The notes beneath the pieces are model-generated. The model was not told where the DNA came from, ran no database searches, and was given only the letters and a program-made list of their open reading frames with translations. Positions 22,353 through 29,482 of a DNA stretch of 37,604 nucleotides are shown in pieces. A program made the position numbers and the translations under genes. Source of the DNA: JAKQHY01 sp034429475 (GTDB lineage: Bacteria > Chloroflexota > Anaerolineae > B4-G1 > SLSP01). Within the stretch, counting starts at the first letter, position 1; each line of letters starts with the position of its first letter. The stretch is taken from NCBI GenBank assembly GCA_034429475.1, contig DAOUGD010000340.1, forward strand, positions 1 through 37,604, written 5' to 3'.

Positions 22353-23876
22353 ATGCTAAACACACTACGCCTTAAACTACTCTTCTCCCACCTCGCCCTC
22401 ATCATTCTGGCGATGGGGGTGGCGGGGGGGGTGCTGCTCACGTCGCTGGAACGGTATTTCCTCGATGCGACGGAGCAAAGTCTGCTGGCGCAGGCGCGGA
22501 TTACGGCGCAGACGCTCATCCCCGGCGCGGTGACGGCGGGGCCGCAGGTGGAGGAACAGGCGGCGCTCTCCAACACGATCCAGCAGCGGGTGGAGCGCAA
22601 CATCGCCGTGCAGACGCAGAATCTCAACCCGCCTGCCGACGTTTCTCTGAGCAACCTGGATTTGAGCTATCTCGCGGATACGACGCTGCAACTGGGGACG
22701 CAGTTGGAGACGCGCGTCCGCGTACTGGACACGGCGGGTGGTGTGCTGGTGGACTCGACCGGTGTGACCGTCACCGAAACCCTCGCGGGCGACCCGCTGG
22801 TGCAGTCCGCGCTCAAGGGGCAGTACAAGAGCCGCACTGAGGAAACATACACTGGCCTCACGATGTCGCTGGCGCTCCCCGCGCTGGTGGAGGGCAAGCT
22901 GGTGGGCGTGGTCTACGTGAGCCAACCACTGCGCGACGTTACCATCGTCCTGCGCGACTTGCGGCTGCGTTGGATTGGTTCCACGGCGGTGGCGCTGCTG
23001 CTTTCCGGCATTGTGGGGCTGCTGCTTTCGCGGGCCATCACCCGCCCGCTGCGCCATCTCACGGAGGCGGCGGGCGAGGTGGCGCAGGGTCGCTTCGACG
23101 TGGCCGTGCCCGTCCGTTCTGGCGACGAGCTGGGCCGCCTGAGCCGCGCCTTCAACGATATGACCGCCCGCCTGCGCGCCGCCCGGCAGATGCAGACGGA
23201 CTTCGTCGCCAACGTCTCCCACGAGTTGCGCACGCCGCTCACGTCCGTGAAGGGGATGGTGGAGACGCTGCGCGGCGGGGCGGTGGACGACGCGAGTGTG
23301 CGCGACGGCTTCCTGGCGACGGTGGAGGACGAGACCGACCGCCTCATCCGGCTGGTCAACGACCTGCTGCTGCTCACCCGCGCCGACTCTGAGGCGTTGA
23401 ACCTGCACCGCGAGCCGCTCGATCTGGCGGAACTGGCCCGCGTCACCGTGGCCCGCCTCCAATCGCAGGCCGACGCGCGCGGCCTGACGGTGCGCCTGGA
23501 CGTGACGCCCGACGCGCCGCTGGCCTGGGCCGACCGCGACCGGATCGCGCAGGTGCTGCTCAATTTGCTCGATAACGCCCTCAAATACTCGCATCTGGGC
23601 GGCAACGTGACCGTCGCCATCGGCGCGCGGGAGGGCGACGCACTGGTTCAGGTGCGCGACGCCGGGGTGGGCATCCCCACCGAGCACCTGGCGCGCATCG
23701 GCGAGCGCTTCTACCGGGCGGACAAGGCGCGCGCCCGCGACCGGGAGCGCGAGCGCGGCAGCGGCCTGGGCCTGGCGATTGCGCAGGCGCTCGTCCAGGC
23801 GCACGGCGGCGCGTTGTGGCTGGAAAGCGAGGAAGGGGCGGGGACGGTAGCGAGCTTTACGCTGCCGGCGGCGTGA
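22353..23876 (+). CDS. Membrane sensor histidine kinase (HAMP-HisKA-HATPase)
   Basis: Cognate kinase of the 21553 regulator, 507 residues. TM1 about 8-30, an extracytoplasmic domain of about 175 residues with a CHASE/Cache-like feel (RVRVLDTAGGVLVDSTG, then VEGKLVGVVYVSQPL), TM2 about 206-227, HAMP 228-280, HisKA with H290 in ANVSHELRTPLTSV, and HATPase_c with NLLDNALKYSH, DAGVGI and GSGLGLAIAQ. There is no cytoplasmic PAS, unlike the first kinase. All catalytic motifs are intact. There is no Shine-Dalgarno at the ATG (22353); it begins 13 bases after the heptad hairpin, so translation may depend on coupling or on the hairpin. Confidence 0.95.
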   Translation: MLNTLRLKLLFSHLALIILAMGVAGGVLLTSLERYFLDATEQSLLAQARITAQTLIPGAVTAGPQVEEQAALSNTIQQRVERNIAVQTQNLNPPADVSLSNLDLSYLADTTLQLGTQLETRVRVLDTAGGVLVDSTGVTVTETLAGDPLVQSALKGQYKSRTEETYTGLTMSLALPALVEGKLVGVVYVSQPLRDVTIVLRDLRLRWIGSTAVALLLSGIVGLLLSRAITRPLRHLTEAAGEVAQGRFDVAVPVRSGDELGRLSRAFNDMTARLRAARQMQTDFVANVSHELRTPLTSVKGMVETLRGGAVDDASVRDGFLATVEDETDRLIRLVNDLLLLTRADSEALNLHREPLDLAELARVTVARLQSQADARGLTVRLDVTPDAPLAWADRDRIAQVLLNLLDNALKYSHLGGNVTVAIGAREGDALVQVRDAGVGIPTEHLARIGERFYRADKARARDRERERGSGLGLAIAQALVQAHGGALWLESEEGAGTVASFTLPAA

Positions 23877-23883
23877 TAGGGGC

Positions 23884-23911
23884 GACCGCCGACGGCTGAC
23901 CGCCGACTGTA
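23884..23911 (+). repeat. Heptad tandem repeat array M, four units
   Basis: GACCGCC, GACGGCT, GACCGCC, GACTGTA run back to back between the kinase stop and the ribosome site of the next gene. Single arm. Confidence 0.65.
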
Positions 23912-23927
23912 GTAGTGGAGGTATGCG

Positions 23928-24260
23928 ATGATCTTTGTGTGTTCTGTATCCCCATGGGAGGCTTTGTTAGTCGCCCTTGCAGTTTGTCCGATGATATATC
24001 AAGGAATGGTCAGACAAAGGATGTCTCTTTTACATTCCTTTCTGGTATTGGGGGCAGTATTGGGGGCGGGGATTGGATTCTTGTTTGATATTTCTAACAA
24101 AGGTGCTGTCTATGGAGGATTCATAGGGGCGCTATGTGCTTTACCTGTTAAGAAAGATATCCTTACAGGTCAGCAGGCGAAATTGATAGGAACTTTGTAT
24201 CTGTTGATTGGTCTGGCTTGCGTAGGAGTGACCACTGTTAGGATAGTGTTATGCAATTAA
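23928..24260 (+). CDS. Small membrane protein of unknown function
   Basis: I do not recognise this 110-residue protein. It has three to four hydrophobic helices (about 10-25, 36-54, 62-72, 84-107) and a short basic loop (VKKD). GGAGG (23917-23921) supports the ATG at 23928. Base composition is clearly less GC-rich than the flanking kinase, marking the start of a distinct island that runs to 26048. Confidence 0.7.
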   Translation: MIFVCSVSPWEALLVALAVCPMIYQGMVRQRMSLLHSFLVLGAVLGAGIGFLFDISNKGAVYGGFIGALCALPVKKDILTGQQAKLIGTLYLLIGLACVGVTTVRIVLCN

Positions 24261-24318
24261 TTGAGTTTATTATGTTTTTGGGTGATTTTACTTTGGATAA
24301 TAACGAGAGCTTACTTAA

Positions 24319-25008
24319 ATGAAATTATCAGGATATATACTCGTTCTTTTTGTAATAGTTTTTCTCTTTGCGGTCGATGCCCTTCGACGCAGTCTAAAAC
24401 CAAATCACAATAGATGGTTGGATGGGGTTCTCAGTATATTGCTTTCCGGCGCTCTCTTATGGCTGTTATTTTCGAAGCACCCTGACTTTCCCTTAACTGG
24501 AGCCATTGCTTTGCGGCTTCTTCCTGCGTTGTGTGGGATTCTCTTGCTTTTTATTGCCTGTCAGCCTAAATTCTATGGTGGAAAAATGGAATGCCTGGTC
24601 CAGGCAGTCAATAAAGCAGCCCTATTGGCAGGATTCTTTTTTTTGATTTACCGCTATGGGGACAGTGGGGAGTACTCGTTGCCGGGAGTGTGGCTTTTTA
24701 CACATGGCATCGTGTGTTTGGCCTGTACGATTATTCAAAAAAACGTGTTTTCGAGGTTAATATGCGGAGTGCAGCTTGGCTGTTGGGTAATAGGCGTGGG
24801 GCCGATGGCAAGTACGATGCCCCGGAGTTCCAGGCAATCTTTGATGAACTGGAAAAACAACCCAAGCCGACCGATCAAAAGGAGCATTGATCTTCAGCGC
24901 TTGCTCTGGCTGCTTTTTGTGCCATCACGGAGGCTACGACCAAAAAGACGCCTGGATGGGCGTCATTTTTGTTGTGTATTTGATGTGGATTGGGAGGTAG
25001 GGAGGTGA
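24319..25008 (+). CDS. Membrane protein of unknown function, probably frameshifted at an A7 run
   Basis: The frame opens for 229 codons. Residues 1 to about 140 look like a real membrane protein with about five hydrophobic segments. After IIQKNVFSR the translation turns Cys/Arg/Ser-rich and unnatural, and it runs through a good terminator (24947-24970). At 24737-24743 there is a run of seven A; in the zero frame it reads A-AAA-AAC, a classical -1 slippery heptamer. Shifting there enters a frame that continues to 24890 with a natural hydrophilic tail (KYDAPEFQAIFDELEKQPK) and ends before the terminator. I infer a true product of about 190 residues, broken by a 1-base indel or sequencing error, or made by programmed frameshift. 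No family is recognised. Confidence 0.55.
   Translation: MKLSGYILVLFVIVFLFAVDALRRSLKPNHNRWLDGVLSILLSGALLWLLFSKHPDFPLTGAIALRLLPALCGILLLFIACQPKFYGGKMECLVQAVNKAALLAGFFFLIYRYGDSGEYSLPGVWLFTHGIVCLACTIIQKNVFSRLICGVQLGCWVIGVGPMASTMPRSSRQSLMNWKNNPSRPIKRSIDLQRLLWLLFVPSRRLRPKRRLDGRHFCCVFDVDWEVGR
24761..24890 (+). other. Alternate-frame tail (or separate 42-codon ORF)
   Basis: This frame starts ATG at 24761 after GAGGT (24753-24757) and encodes 42 residues ending PKPTDQKEH. It could be an overlapping small gene, but it is better explained as the displaced C-terminus of the preceding membrane protein. Confidence 0.4.
24947..24970 (+). terminator. Rho-independent terminator
   Basis: GACGCC (24947-24952) and GGCGTC (24959-24964) form a 6-bp stem with a 6-base loop, preceded by five A and followed by ATTTTTG. 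Its position 56 bases after the alternate-frame stop supports that reading of the upstream gene. Confidence 0.65.
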
Positions 25009-26048
25009 AGCGTAAGTGGATAGGGATAGGTTTGTTAGTAGGTGCATTGGCCTATTTGGCGATCAAATACAGATATTTGTTTTCGGCCGCAATAGCAGCG
25101 TTGTACCTGTTCTCACTAAACGCTCATGAGCCAAAAACATCGCCCCCACAGTGTTTCGAGTACAAAATAGATCAGACCGCGTTGACATACGCACTGTGTG
25201 CCGAAAAAGGTCGTTATCGCTATGGGGAGGCTATCCGGGCCAGTTTTACACTGACCAACACGGGAAACCGCAAGGTGACGTTGGATGGCGGTGACAAACC
25301 GGCGCTCGAGCTACAACTTGTAGGCGGGACTTGGACTGATATGTCTCCCGCGCCCGCCACTCAGATCACCACTGAAGCGGGCGCAGCCTATACGATTGAG
25401 GGGCGCTGGATTCCGGAACAGGCTTATCTTGAGGAGTCAACTGCAGTTGGCCGGGGGCATCGCGCTTTCATGACGATCTACGCCGTCATACGTCTCAAAC
25501 CTGATGACGTGCGCGATACTTCACTCAGCGTAGAGTACTTGCCCGACGAACCGACCCCGGTGCCGCCCCAAAACAGGTTGAGCGATTACTGTACCGGAGA
25601 GCGGCGCTCTGCCGGCGACCTGGAATTGCAGATTTGCACGGATAAGCTGGAGTACCAATTCGGTGAAACGGTGCAAGTACGGTGGCAGATACGTAATATC
25701 TCCGACAGTCCGATCGTGCTGGATGGGGGGGATGCTGCGGCTATGGATGTACACATCGTAGAATTAGCTCTCTTACCAGGGGCAGAATCCCCGTCTATTT
25801 CTGGCGAGGAACGCTGGTCGGATACACACCCCTATGAAACGCGAATCGAGCTTGCGCCGGGCGAAGTTCGCCTTATCGAATGGCAATGGCCAACGGAACA
25901 GACGAATTTCGACGCAGTTTTGAAGCATCTGAGTGTTTATGATGGGAATTCAACTCGTATTTACATTCATGGTGACTATTTTCTTACGCCTGGAAATCGT
26001 TGGTCTTTCAGAAGAGATGTGTTTTACGCATTGGAAGATGATAAATAG
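25005..26048 (+). CDS. Membrane-anchored protein with two BsuPI/Ig-like domains
   Basis: 347 residues from a GTG at 25005, preceded by GGGAGG (24992-24997). An N-terminal anchor (about 5-40) is followed by two related beta-sandwich units: YRYGEAIRASFTLTNTGNRK then VTLDGGDKPALELQL, and YQFGETVQVRWQIRNISDSP then IVLDGGDAAAMDVHI. This resembles the BsuPI-type intracellular proteinase inhibitor fold or generic Ig-like domains of surface proteins. It is likely outside the cell. The precise function is unknown. The open frame extends upstream to a TTG at 24990, but the GTG has the proper spacing. The gene is convergent with the glycosylase gene, 28 bases apart, with no hairpin between. Confidence 0.7.
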   Translation: MKRKWIGIGLLVGALAYLAIKYRYLFSAAIAALYLFSLNAHEPKTSPPQCFEYKIDQTALTYALCAEKGRYRYGEAIRASFTLTNTGNRKVTLDGGDKPALELQLVGGTWTDMSPAPATQITTEAGAAYTIEGRWIPEQAYLEESTAVGRGHRAFMTIYAVIRLKPDDVRDTSLSVEYLPDEPTPVPPQNRLSDYCTGERRSAGDLELQICTDKLEYQFGETVQVRWQIRNISDSPIVLDGGDAAAMDVHIVELALLPGAESPSISGEERWSDTHPYETRIELAPGEVRLIEWQWPTEQTNFDAVLKHLSVYDGNSTRIYIHGDYFLTPGNRWSFRRDVFYALEDDK

Positions 26049-26076
26049 GCTCTGAACTGGCGATGGATTGGTTGAC

Positions 26077-27309
26077 TCAGTTTAGCGTCCTCTCAACCGC
26101 CGCCTTGACCTTCTCCGGCTGCACATCCTCGACCGCGACGTGCTGGCAACCGTTGAAGGCGGCCAGGGCGCGGAGTTTGTCCGCGAGCGCCGGGAGCACA
26201 GCGTCGTAGGCGTCGAAGTCCGGCTCGAAGAGCAGGCGTTTGACGAGGAAGGTTTTGGCCTTGCGGTCGGCCTTGCTGTCCATCCGGGCCACAAAGCGGT
26301 CGCCCCAGAGGATGGGCAGGACGAAGTAGCCGTATTTGCGCTTGGCGGCGGGGAGGTAGCATTCCAGGGTGTAATCGAAGCCGCCGAACAGCGTCTTGAG
26401 ACGGCGGCGGTCAATGATGGCGTTGTCGAAGGGGCAGAAGATGTGCAGGGCGGGCGCGGCGGCGGGCGACTGCGTCACACTGTCCAGCGCGGCGGTCAGG
26501 GCGTAGTAGTCCTCGTCCAGCCCTTCCACTCGGCACGGTGTGACCTCGCCCGCGTCCACCAGACTTTGCAGCGCGGCGGGGTCGGCCTTGCGGCGCGCCC
26601 AGGGGATGTCGTCCGCGCGCGCGATCCCCTGGCCTCTCAGCCCGAAACGCACGTAGAAGCGCTGCTGGTCGGCGTCGTCCGGCGGCGTGGTGTCGAGACC
26701 GGCGGGCAGCACCCGCTCGGTCAAATCGAAGATGCGCTGGAAGTTGCGGCGCTGCGTCACCATCAGTTCCCCCATCGAGGCGAGGATTTCGAGCGCCTGC
26801 TTGGCCGGCTTCCAATCCCACCAGCCGCCGTTGAAGGCTTTTGGTTTCTCGAAGTCCGCCGCCCCCAGCGGCCCTTCGGCGCGGATGCGGTCTTTGACGT
26901 GCGCGATCACGTCCGAATGGGCGTCGTACCACTCGCGCTGGCGGCCCCAGAGGGCGTGGCGCCCCATGCGCGGCGCGTAGTAGCGGTAATCGCGCATCGG
27001 GATGTAGGACATGGCGTGCGTCCACCACTCGAACACGCGGCGGTCGGCGGCGAGCAGCTCGTCGAGCATTTTGGGCGTGTAGTCCGGCAGGCGCGTCCAG
27101 AGCGTGTGGTGGTGGGCGCGCTGGATGATGTGGATGGTGTCAATCTGGACGTAGCCGAGCTGCTCAATGGTCTGCGCCGCGCCCTCTTTGCCGGGCGGCA
27201 GCGTCGGGGCGGCGCCGTTGAGTCCCTGGGCGTGCAGGATCAGTTGGCGGGCGATAGTGAGGGAGAGGGTGGGGCTATTGGCATCGGGAGTAGGCGGCGT
27301 CATGCTCAT
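26077..27309 (-). CDS. Winged-helix DNA glycosylase, YcaQ/AlkX type (HTH_42)
   Basis: A 410-residue protein of the AlkZ/YcaQ superfamily (tandem winged helices plus beta barrel), which excise bulky alkylated bases or unhook interstrand crosslinks. The catalytic loop reads VQIDTIHIIQRAHHHTLWTR; the Q55-I-D57 is the Q-x-D form typical of the YcaQ/AlkX branch rather than the Q-x-Q of AlkZ. Other family features are FEWWTHAMSYIPMRDYRYY and the late ALHIFCPFDNAIIDRRRLKT and GYFVLPILWGDRFVARMD segments. Its ATG (27309) overlaps the stop of higA by the ATGA form, so translation is coupled to the toxin-antitoxin operon. A second ATG two codons inside is possible. Confidence 0.93.
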   Translation of the reverse strand: MSMTPPTPDANSPTLSLTIARQLILHAQGLNGAAPTLPPGKEGAAQTIEQLGYVQIDTIHIIQRAHHHTLWTRLPDYTPKMLDELLAADRRVFEWWTHAMSYIPMRDYRYYAPRMGRHALWGRQREWYDAHSDVIAHVKDRIRAEGPLGAADFEKPKAFNGGWWDWKPAKQALEILASMGELMVTQRRNFQRIFDLTERVLPAGLDTTPPDDADQQRFYVRFGLRGQGIARADDIPWARRKADPAALQSLVDAGEVTPCRVEGLDEDYYALTAALDSVTQSPAAAPALHIFCPFDNAIIDRRRLKTLFGGFDYTLECYLPAAKRKYGYFVLPILWGDRFVARMDSKADRKAKTFLVKRLLFEPDFDAYDAVLPALADKLRALAAFNGCQHVAVEDVQPEKVKAAVERTLN

Positions 27310-27629
27310 GCCGCTGCCCTCGCACGGGCATCTTGCACCAGGGGGATAATTTCTTGGATCACTTTTTCCTCAGTCGCGTCGCGGGCCTTCTCCAAATCGT
27401 ATAGGGACTGTAAATTCATCCAAAACTCTGCCGACGTCCCCAAATAGCGCCCCAACCGTAAGGCCGTATCCGCCGTAATGCTCCGTTTTCCCAGTACAAT
27501 TTCATTGATTTTGCGCGGGTAAACTTTCATCCCTTTGGCTAATTGATACTGGCTGATGCCTAACGGTTTGAGAAAATCTTCAAGTAACACTTCGCCCGGA
27601 TGAACCGGGGGAATTTTGGTCTCTTTCAT
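27306..27629 (-). CDS. higA: HigA-family antitoxin (XRE helix-turn-helix)
   Basis: A 107-residue antitoxin/repressor. VHPGEVLLEDFLKPLGISQY is the HigA signature; the HTH covers about 20-75 (YQLAKGMKVYPRKINEIVLG, then KRSITADTALRLGRYLG), followed by SAEFWMNLQSLYDLEKA. It neutralises the upstream toxin and probably represses the operon through the palindrome at 27932-27954. GGAGG is placed 7 bases before the ATG. The toxin gene precedes the antitoxin gene, the usual order for higBA. Confidence 0.95.
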   Translation of the reverse strand: MKETKIPPVHPGEVLLEDFLKPLGISQYQLAKGMKVYPRKINEIVLGKRSITADTALRLGRYLGTSAEFWMNLQSLYDLEKARDATEEKVIQEIIPLVQDARARAAA

Positions 27630-27643
27630 CTTTACACCTCCAC

Positions 27644-27925
27644 TCAGTGATAATCTACAATTTCAACCTCATACACATCCCCATCTTGCCAGACGAAACA
27701 GATACGCCATTGATCGTTGATTCGGATGCTATGCTGGCCTTGTCGGTCTCCATGGAGCATTTCCAGGCAATTGGCCGGCGGCGCTAACAAGTCGCGTAAG
27801 GTTTTGGCAGAGTGTAACAAGGCCAGTTTACGGTAGGCAGTCTTTTGAATCGTCTGTGGGAGTTGGCGCGAGAAACTGCGCTGGAATACTTTTTCCGTCT
27901 CTTTGGATTTGAAAGACTTGATCAT
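27644..27925 (-). CDS. higB: HigB/RelE-type toxin
   Basis: A 93-residue ribosome-dependent mRNA interferase of the RelE fold. MIKSFKSKETEKVFQR and RLAL-like helices are followed by LEMLHGDRQGQHSIRINDQW and RICFVWQDGDVYEVEIVDYH, a full-length HigB. It ends 14 bases before higA. The start codon lies six bases after the -10 box, implying a leaderless or very short leader transcript, which would keep toxin translation low. Confidence 0.95.
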   Translation of the reverse strand: MIKSFKSKETEKVFQRSFSRQLPQTIQKTAYRKLALLHSAKTLRDLLAPPANCLEMLHGDRQGQHSIRINDQWRICFVWQDGDVYEVEIVDYH

Positions 27926-27931
27926 AGCCGG

Positions 27932-27960
27932 ATATTACCGTGAAACGGTAATATTGTCAA
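27932..27960 (-). promoter_or_regulatory. higBA promoter with overlapping palindromic operator
   Basis: On the minus strand a perfect -35 TTGACA (27960-27955) and -10 TAATAT (27937-27932) are 17 bases apart. The perfect palindrome ATATTACCGT-gaa-ACGGTAATAT (27932-27954) covers the spacer and the -10 box, as expected for autorepression by HigA or the HigBA complex. Confidence 0.85.
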
Positions 27961-27982
27961 TTGGAACGGGTTTTGCGTATCA

Positions 27983-28004
27983 GCCGGCGGGTGAACCCGC
28001 CGGC
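27983..28004. repeat. REP-like GC hairpin
   Basis: GCCGGCGGG (27983-27991) pairs exactly with CCCGCCGGC (27996-28004) across a TGAA loop, in the divergent gap upstream of higB and the dehydratase gene. CATAAT at 28037-28042 could be the -10 box of the latter. Confidence 0.65.
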
Positions 28005-28054
28005 CGGCAAAATTCGCCTTTCCGCGCTTTTTGTGCCATAATGGGGATGGAGCC

Positions 28055-28118
28055 GGGAGTAAGGAGTAAGGAGTAGGAAGTAAGGATTCCTACTCCTTAC
28101 TCCCTACTTCCTACTCCC
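28055..28118. repeat. Heptad tandem repeat array H with inverted arms
   Basis: GGGAGTA, AGGAGTA, AGGAGTA, GGAAGTA fill 28055-28082; after a short palindromic centre the complementary TACTCCT/TACTCCC/TACTTCC-type heptads run to 28118. It ends 30 bases before the dehydratase ATG. Confidence 0.9.
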
Positions 28119-28148
28119 TAATCCCATAGTCACAGGAGCGGATGATCT

Positions 28149-29351
28149 ATGAAACCCATCACCATTCAAGACGTCAAAGTCATTCTCACGCAGCCGTCCG
28201 GATCGCGGCTGGTGATCGTCAAAGTGATCACCTCGGAGCCGGGGCTGTACGGCTTGGGCTGCGCGACGTTCACGCAGCGCTTTCACGCGGTCGTCGCCGC
28301 GTTGGAGAAGCACCTGATCCCGTTTGCGCTGGGGCGGGACGTTTCCCGCATCGAAGAATTCTGGCAGATGGCGATGGTGCATAGCTACTGGCGCAACGGC
28401 CCGGTGCTCAACAACGCCATCTCCGGCATTGACCAGGCGCTCTGGGACATCAAGGGTAAGCTGGCCGGGATGCCCGTTTACGACCTGCTCGGCGGCAAGT
28501 GCCGCGAGGGCGCGGCGGTCTACACCCACGCCGACGGGCGCTCGCCGGAAGAAGTGACCGAGAATGTGAAGCAGTTTATGGCCGAAGGCTATCGCTACAT
28601 CCGCATCCAGATGGGCGGCTACGGCGGGCGCGGCGATCAAATGGCGAAGCCGGAGGGCGCGCTCGACGGCGCGTATTACGATCCGCGCGCGTACTGCCGC
28701 AACATGCTGCGGATGATGGAGCACGTCCGCGCTGAGGTCGGCGACGAAGTCGAACTGCTGCACGACGTCCACGAGCGGTTGCAACCGATTGATGCGGTGC
28801 GCTTTGCGAAGGACGTGGAGCGGTTCAACCTGTTCTTCCTGGAGGACGATCTGGCTCCGGAGGACATCGCCTACTTCCGCCACATCCGCCAGCAGTGCGC
28901 CACGCGTATTGCGATGGGGGAGCTGTTCAACAGCCTGCACGAGTGGCAGCCGTTGGTCGAGGAACGGTTGATTGACTACCTGCGGATGCACGTCAGCCAG
29001 ATGGGGGGCATCACGCCGGCGCGGGCGGTGGCGCTCTTTGCGAACCTGTACGGCGTCAAGACGGCCTGGCACGGCCCTGGCGACACGTCACCGGTGGGAC
29101 ACGCCGCCAACCTCCACCTCGACCTGTGGGCGCCCAACTTCGGTATTCAGGAATGGTGCCGCTTCCCGGAACACGTCTACGAGATGTTCCCCGGTCTGCC
29201 CGAAGTCCGCAACGGCTACATGTATCCCAACGACAAACCCGGCCTGGGCATTGACATTGACGAGACGCTGGCGGCCAAGTATCCCTGTGAGGATACCGTG
29301 GAACGCTGGACGCAGACTCGCTGGCCCGACGGCAGCCCGGCAAGACCGTAA
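28149..29351 (+). CDS. RspA/ManD-type sugar-acid dehydratase (enolase superfamily)
   Basis: A 400-residue enzyme of the mandelate racemase/enolase superfamily, closest to D-mannonate/D-gluconate dehydratase and starvation-sensing RspA. Metal ligands D206 (HDVHERL), E232 (FLEDDLAPE) and E258 (AMGELFNS) keep the exact 26/26 spacing I recall for ManD, and H308 (AWHGPGDTSPVG) is the matching catalytic His. AANLHLDLWAPNFGIQEW is diagnostic. The proline two after H308 is, as I recall, typical of the low-activity RspA-like branch, so mannonate breakdown is not assured. AGGAG (28134-28138) supports the ATG at 28149. It may work with sugar enzymes nearby; no kinase for KDG is seen. Confidence 0.93.
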   Translation: MKPITIQDVKVILTQPSGSRLVIVKVITSEPGLYGLGCATFTQRFHAVVAALEKHLIPFALGRDVSRIEEFWQMAMVHSYWRNGPVLNNAISGIDQALWDIKGKLAGMPVYDLLGGKCREGAAVYTHADGRSPEEVTENVKQFMAEGYRYIRIQMGGYGGRGDQMAKPEGALDGAYYDPRAYCRNMLRMMEHVRAEVGDEVELLHDVHERLQPIDAVRFAKDVERFNLFFLEDDLAPEDIAYFRHIRQQCATRIAMGELFNSLHEWQPLVEERLIDYLRMHVSQMGGITPARAVALFANLYGVKTAWHGPGDTSPVGHAANLHLDLWAPNFGIQEWCRFPEHVYEMFPGLPEVRNGYMYPNDKPGLGIDIDETLAAKYPCEDTVERWTQTRWPDGSPARP

Positions 29352-29357
29352 GAAGAT

Positions 29358-29466
29358 AGGAGTGAGGAGTGAGGAGTGAGGAGTGAGGAGTTAAGAGTGA
29401 GGAGTGAGGAAACTCGCAATTCCTAACTCCTGACTCGCAACTCCTAACTCGCAACTCGCAACTCGT
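29358..29466. repeat. Heptad tandem repeat array I, seven plus eight units
   Basis: AGGAGTG-type heptads run unbroken from 29358 to 29406; AACTCGC/AACTCCT-type heptads, their rough complement, run from 29411 to 29466. Fifteen units make it the longest array in the window. The Shine-Dalgarno of the next gene (GAGGAG, 29470-29475) directly follows and could pair with the CTCCT units. Confidence 0.92.
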
Positions 29467-29482
29467 TTTGAGGAGTGCCGCC

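Noticed and set aside
22377..23804. 475-codon minus-strand open frame opposite the second kinase
   Set aside because: Antisense shadow; the kinase motifs on the plus strand are complete.
26140..27447. 435-codon plus-strand open frame opposite the glycosylase
   Set aside because: Antisense shadow running across two minus-strand genes with clear family motifs.
29358..29466. CRISPR array
   Set aside because: Units are 7 bp and contiguous with no spacers; no cas genes are present.
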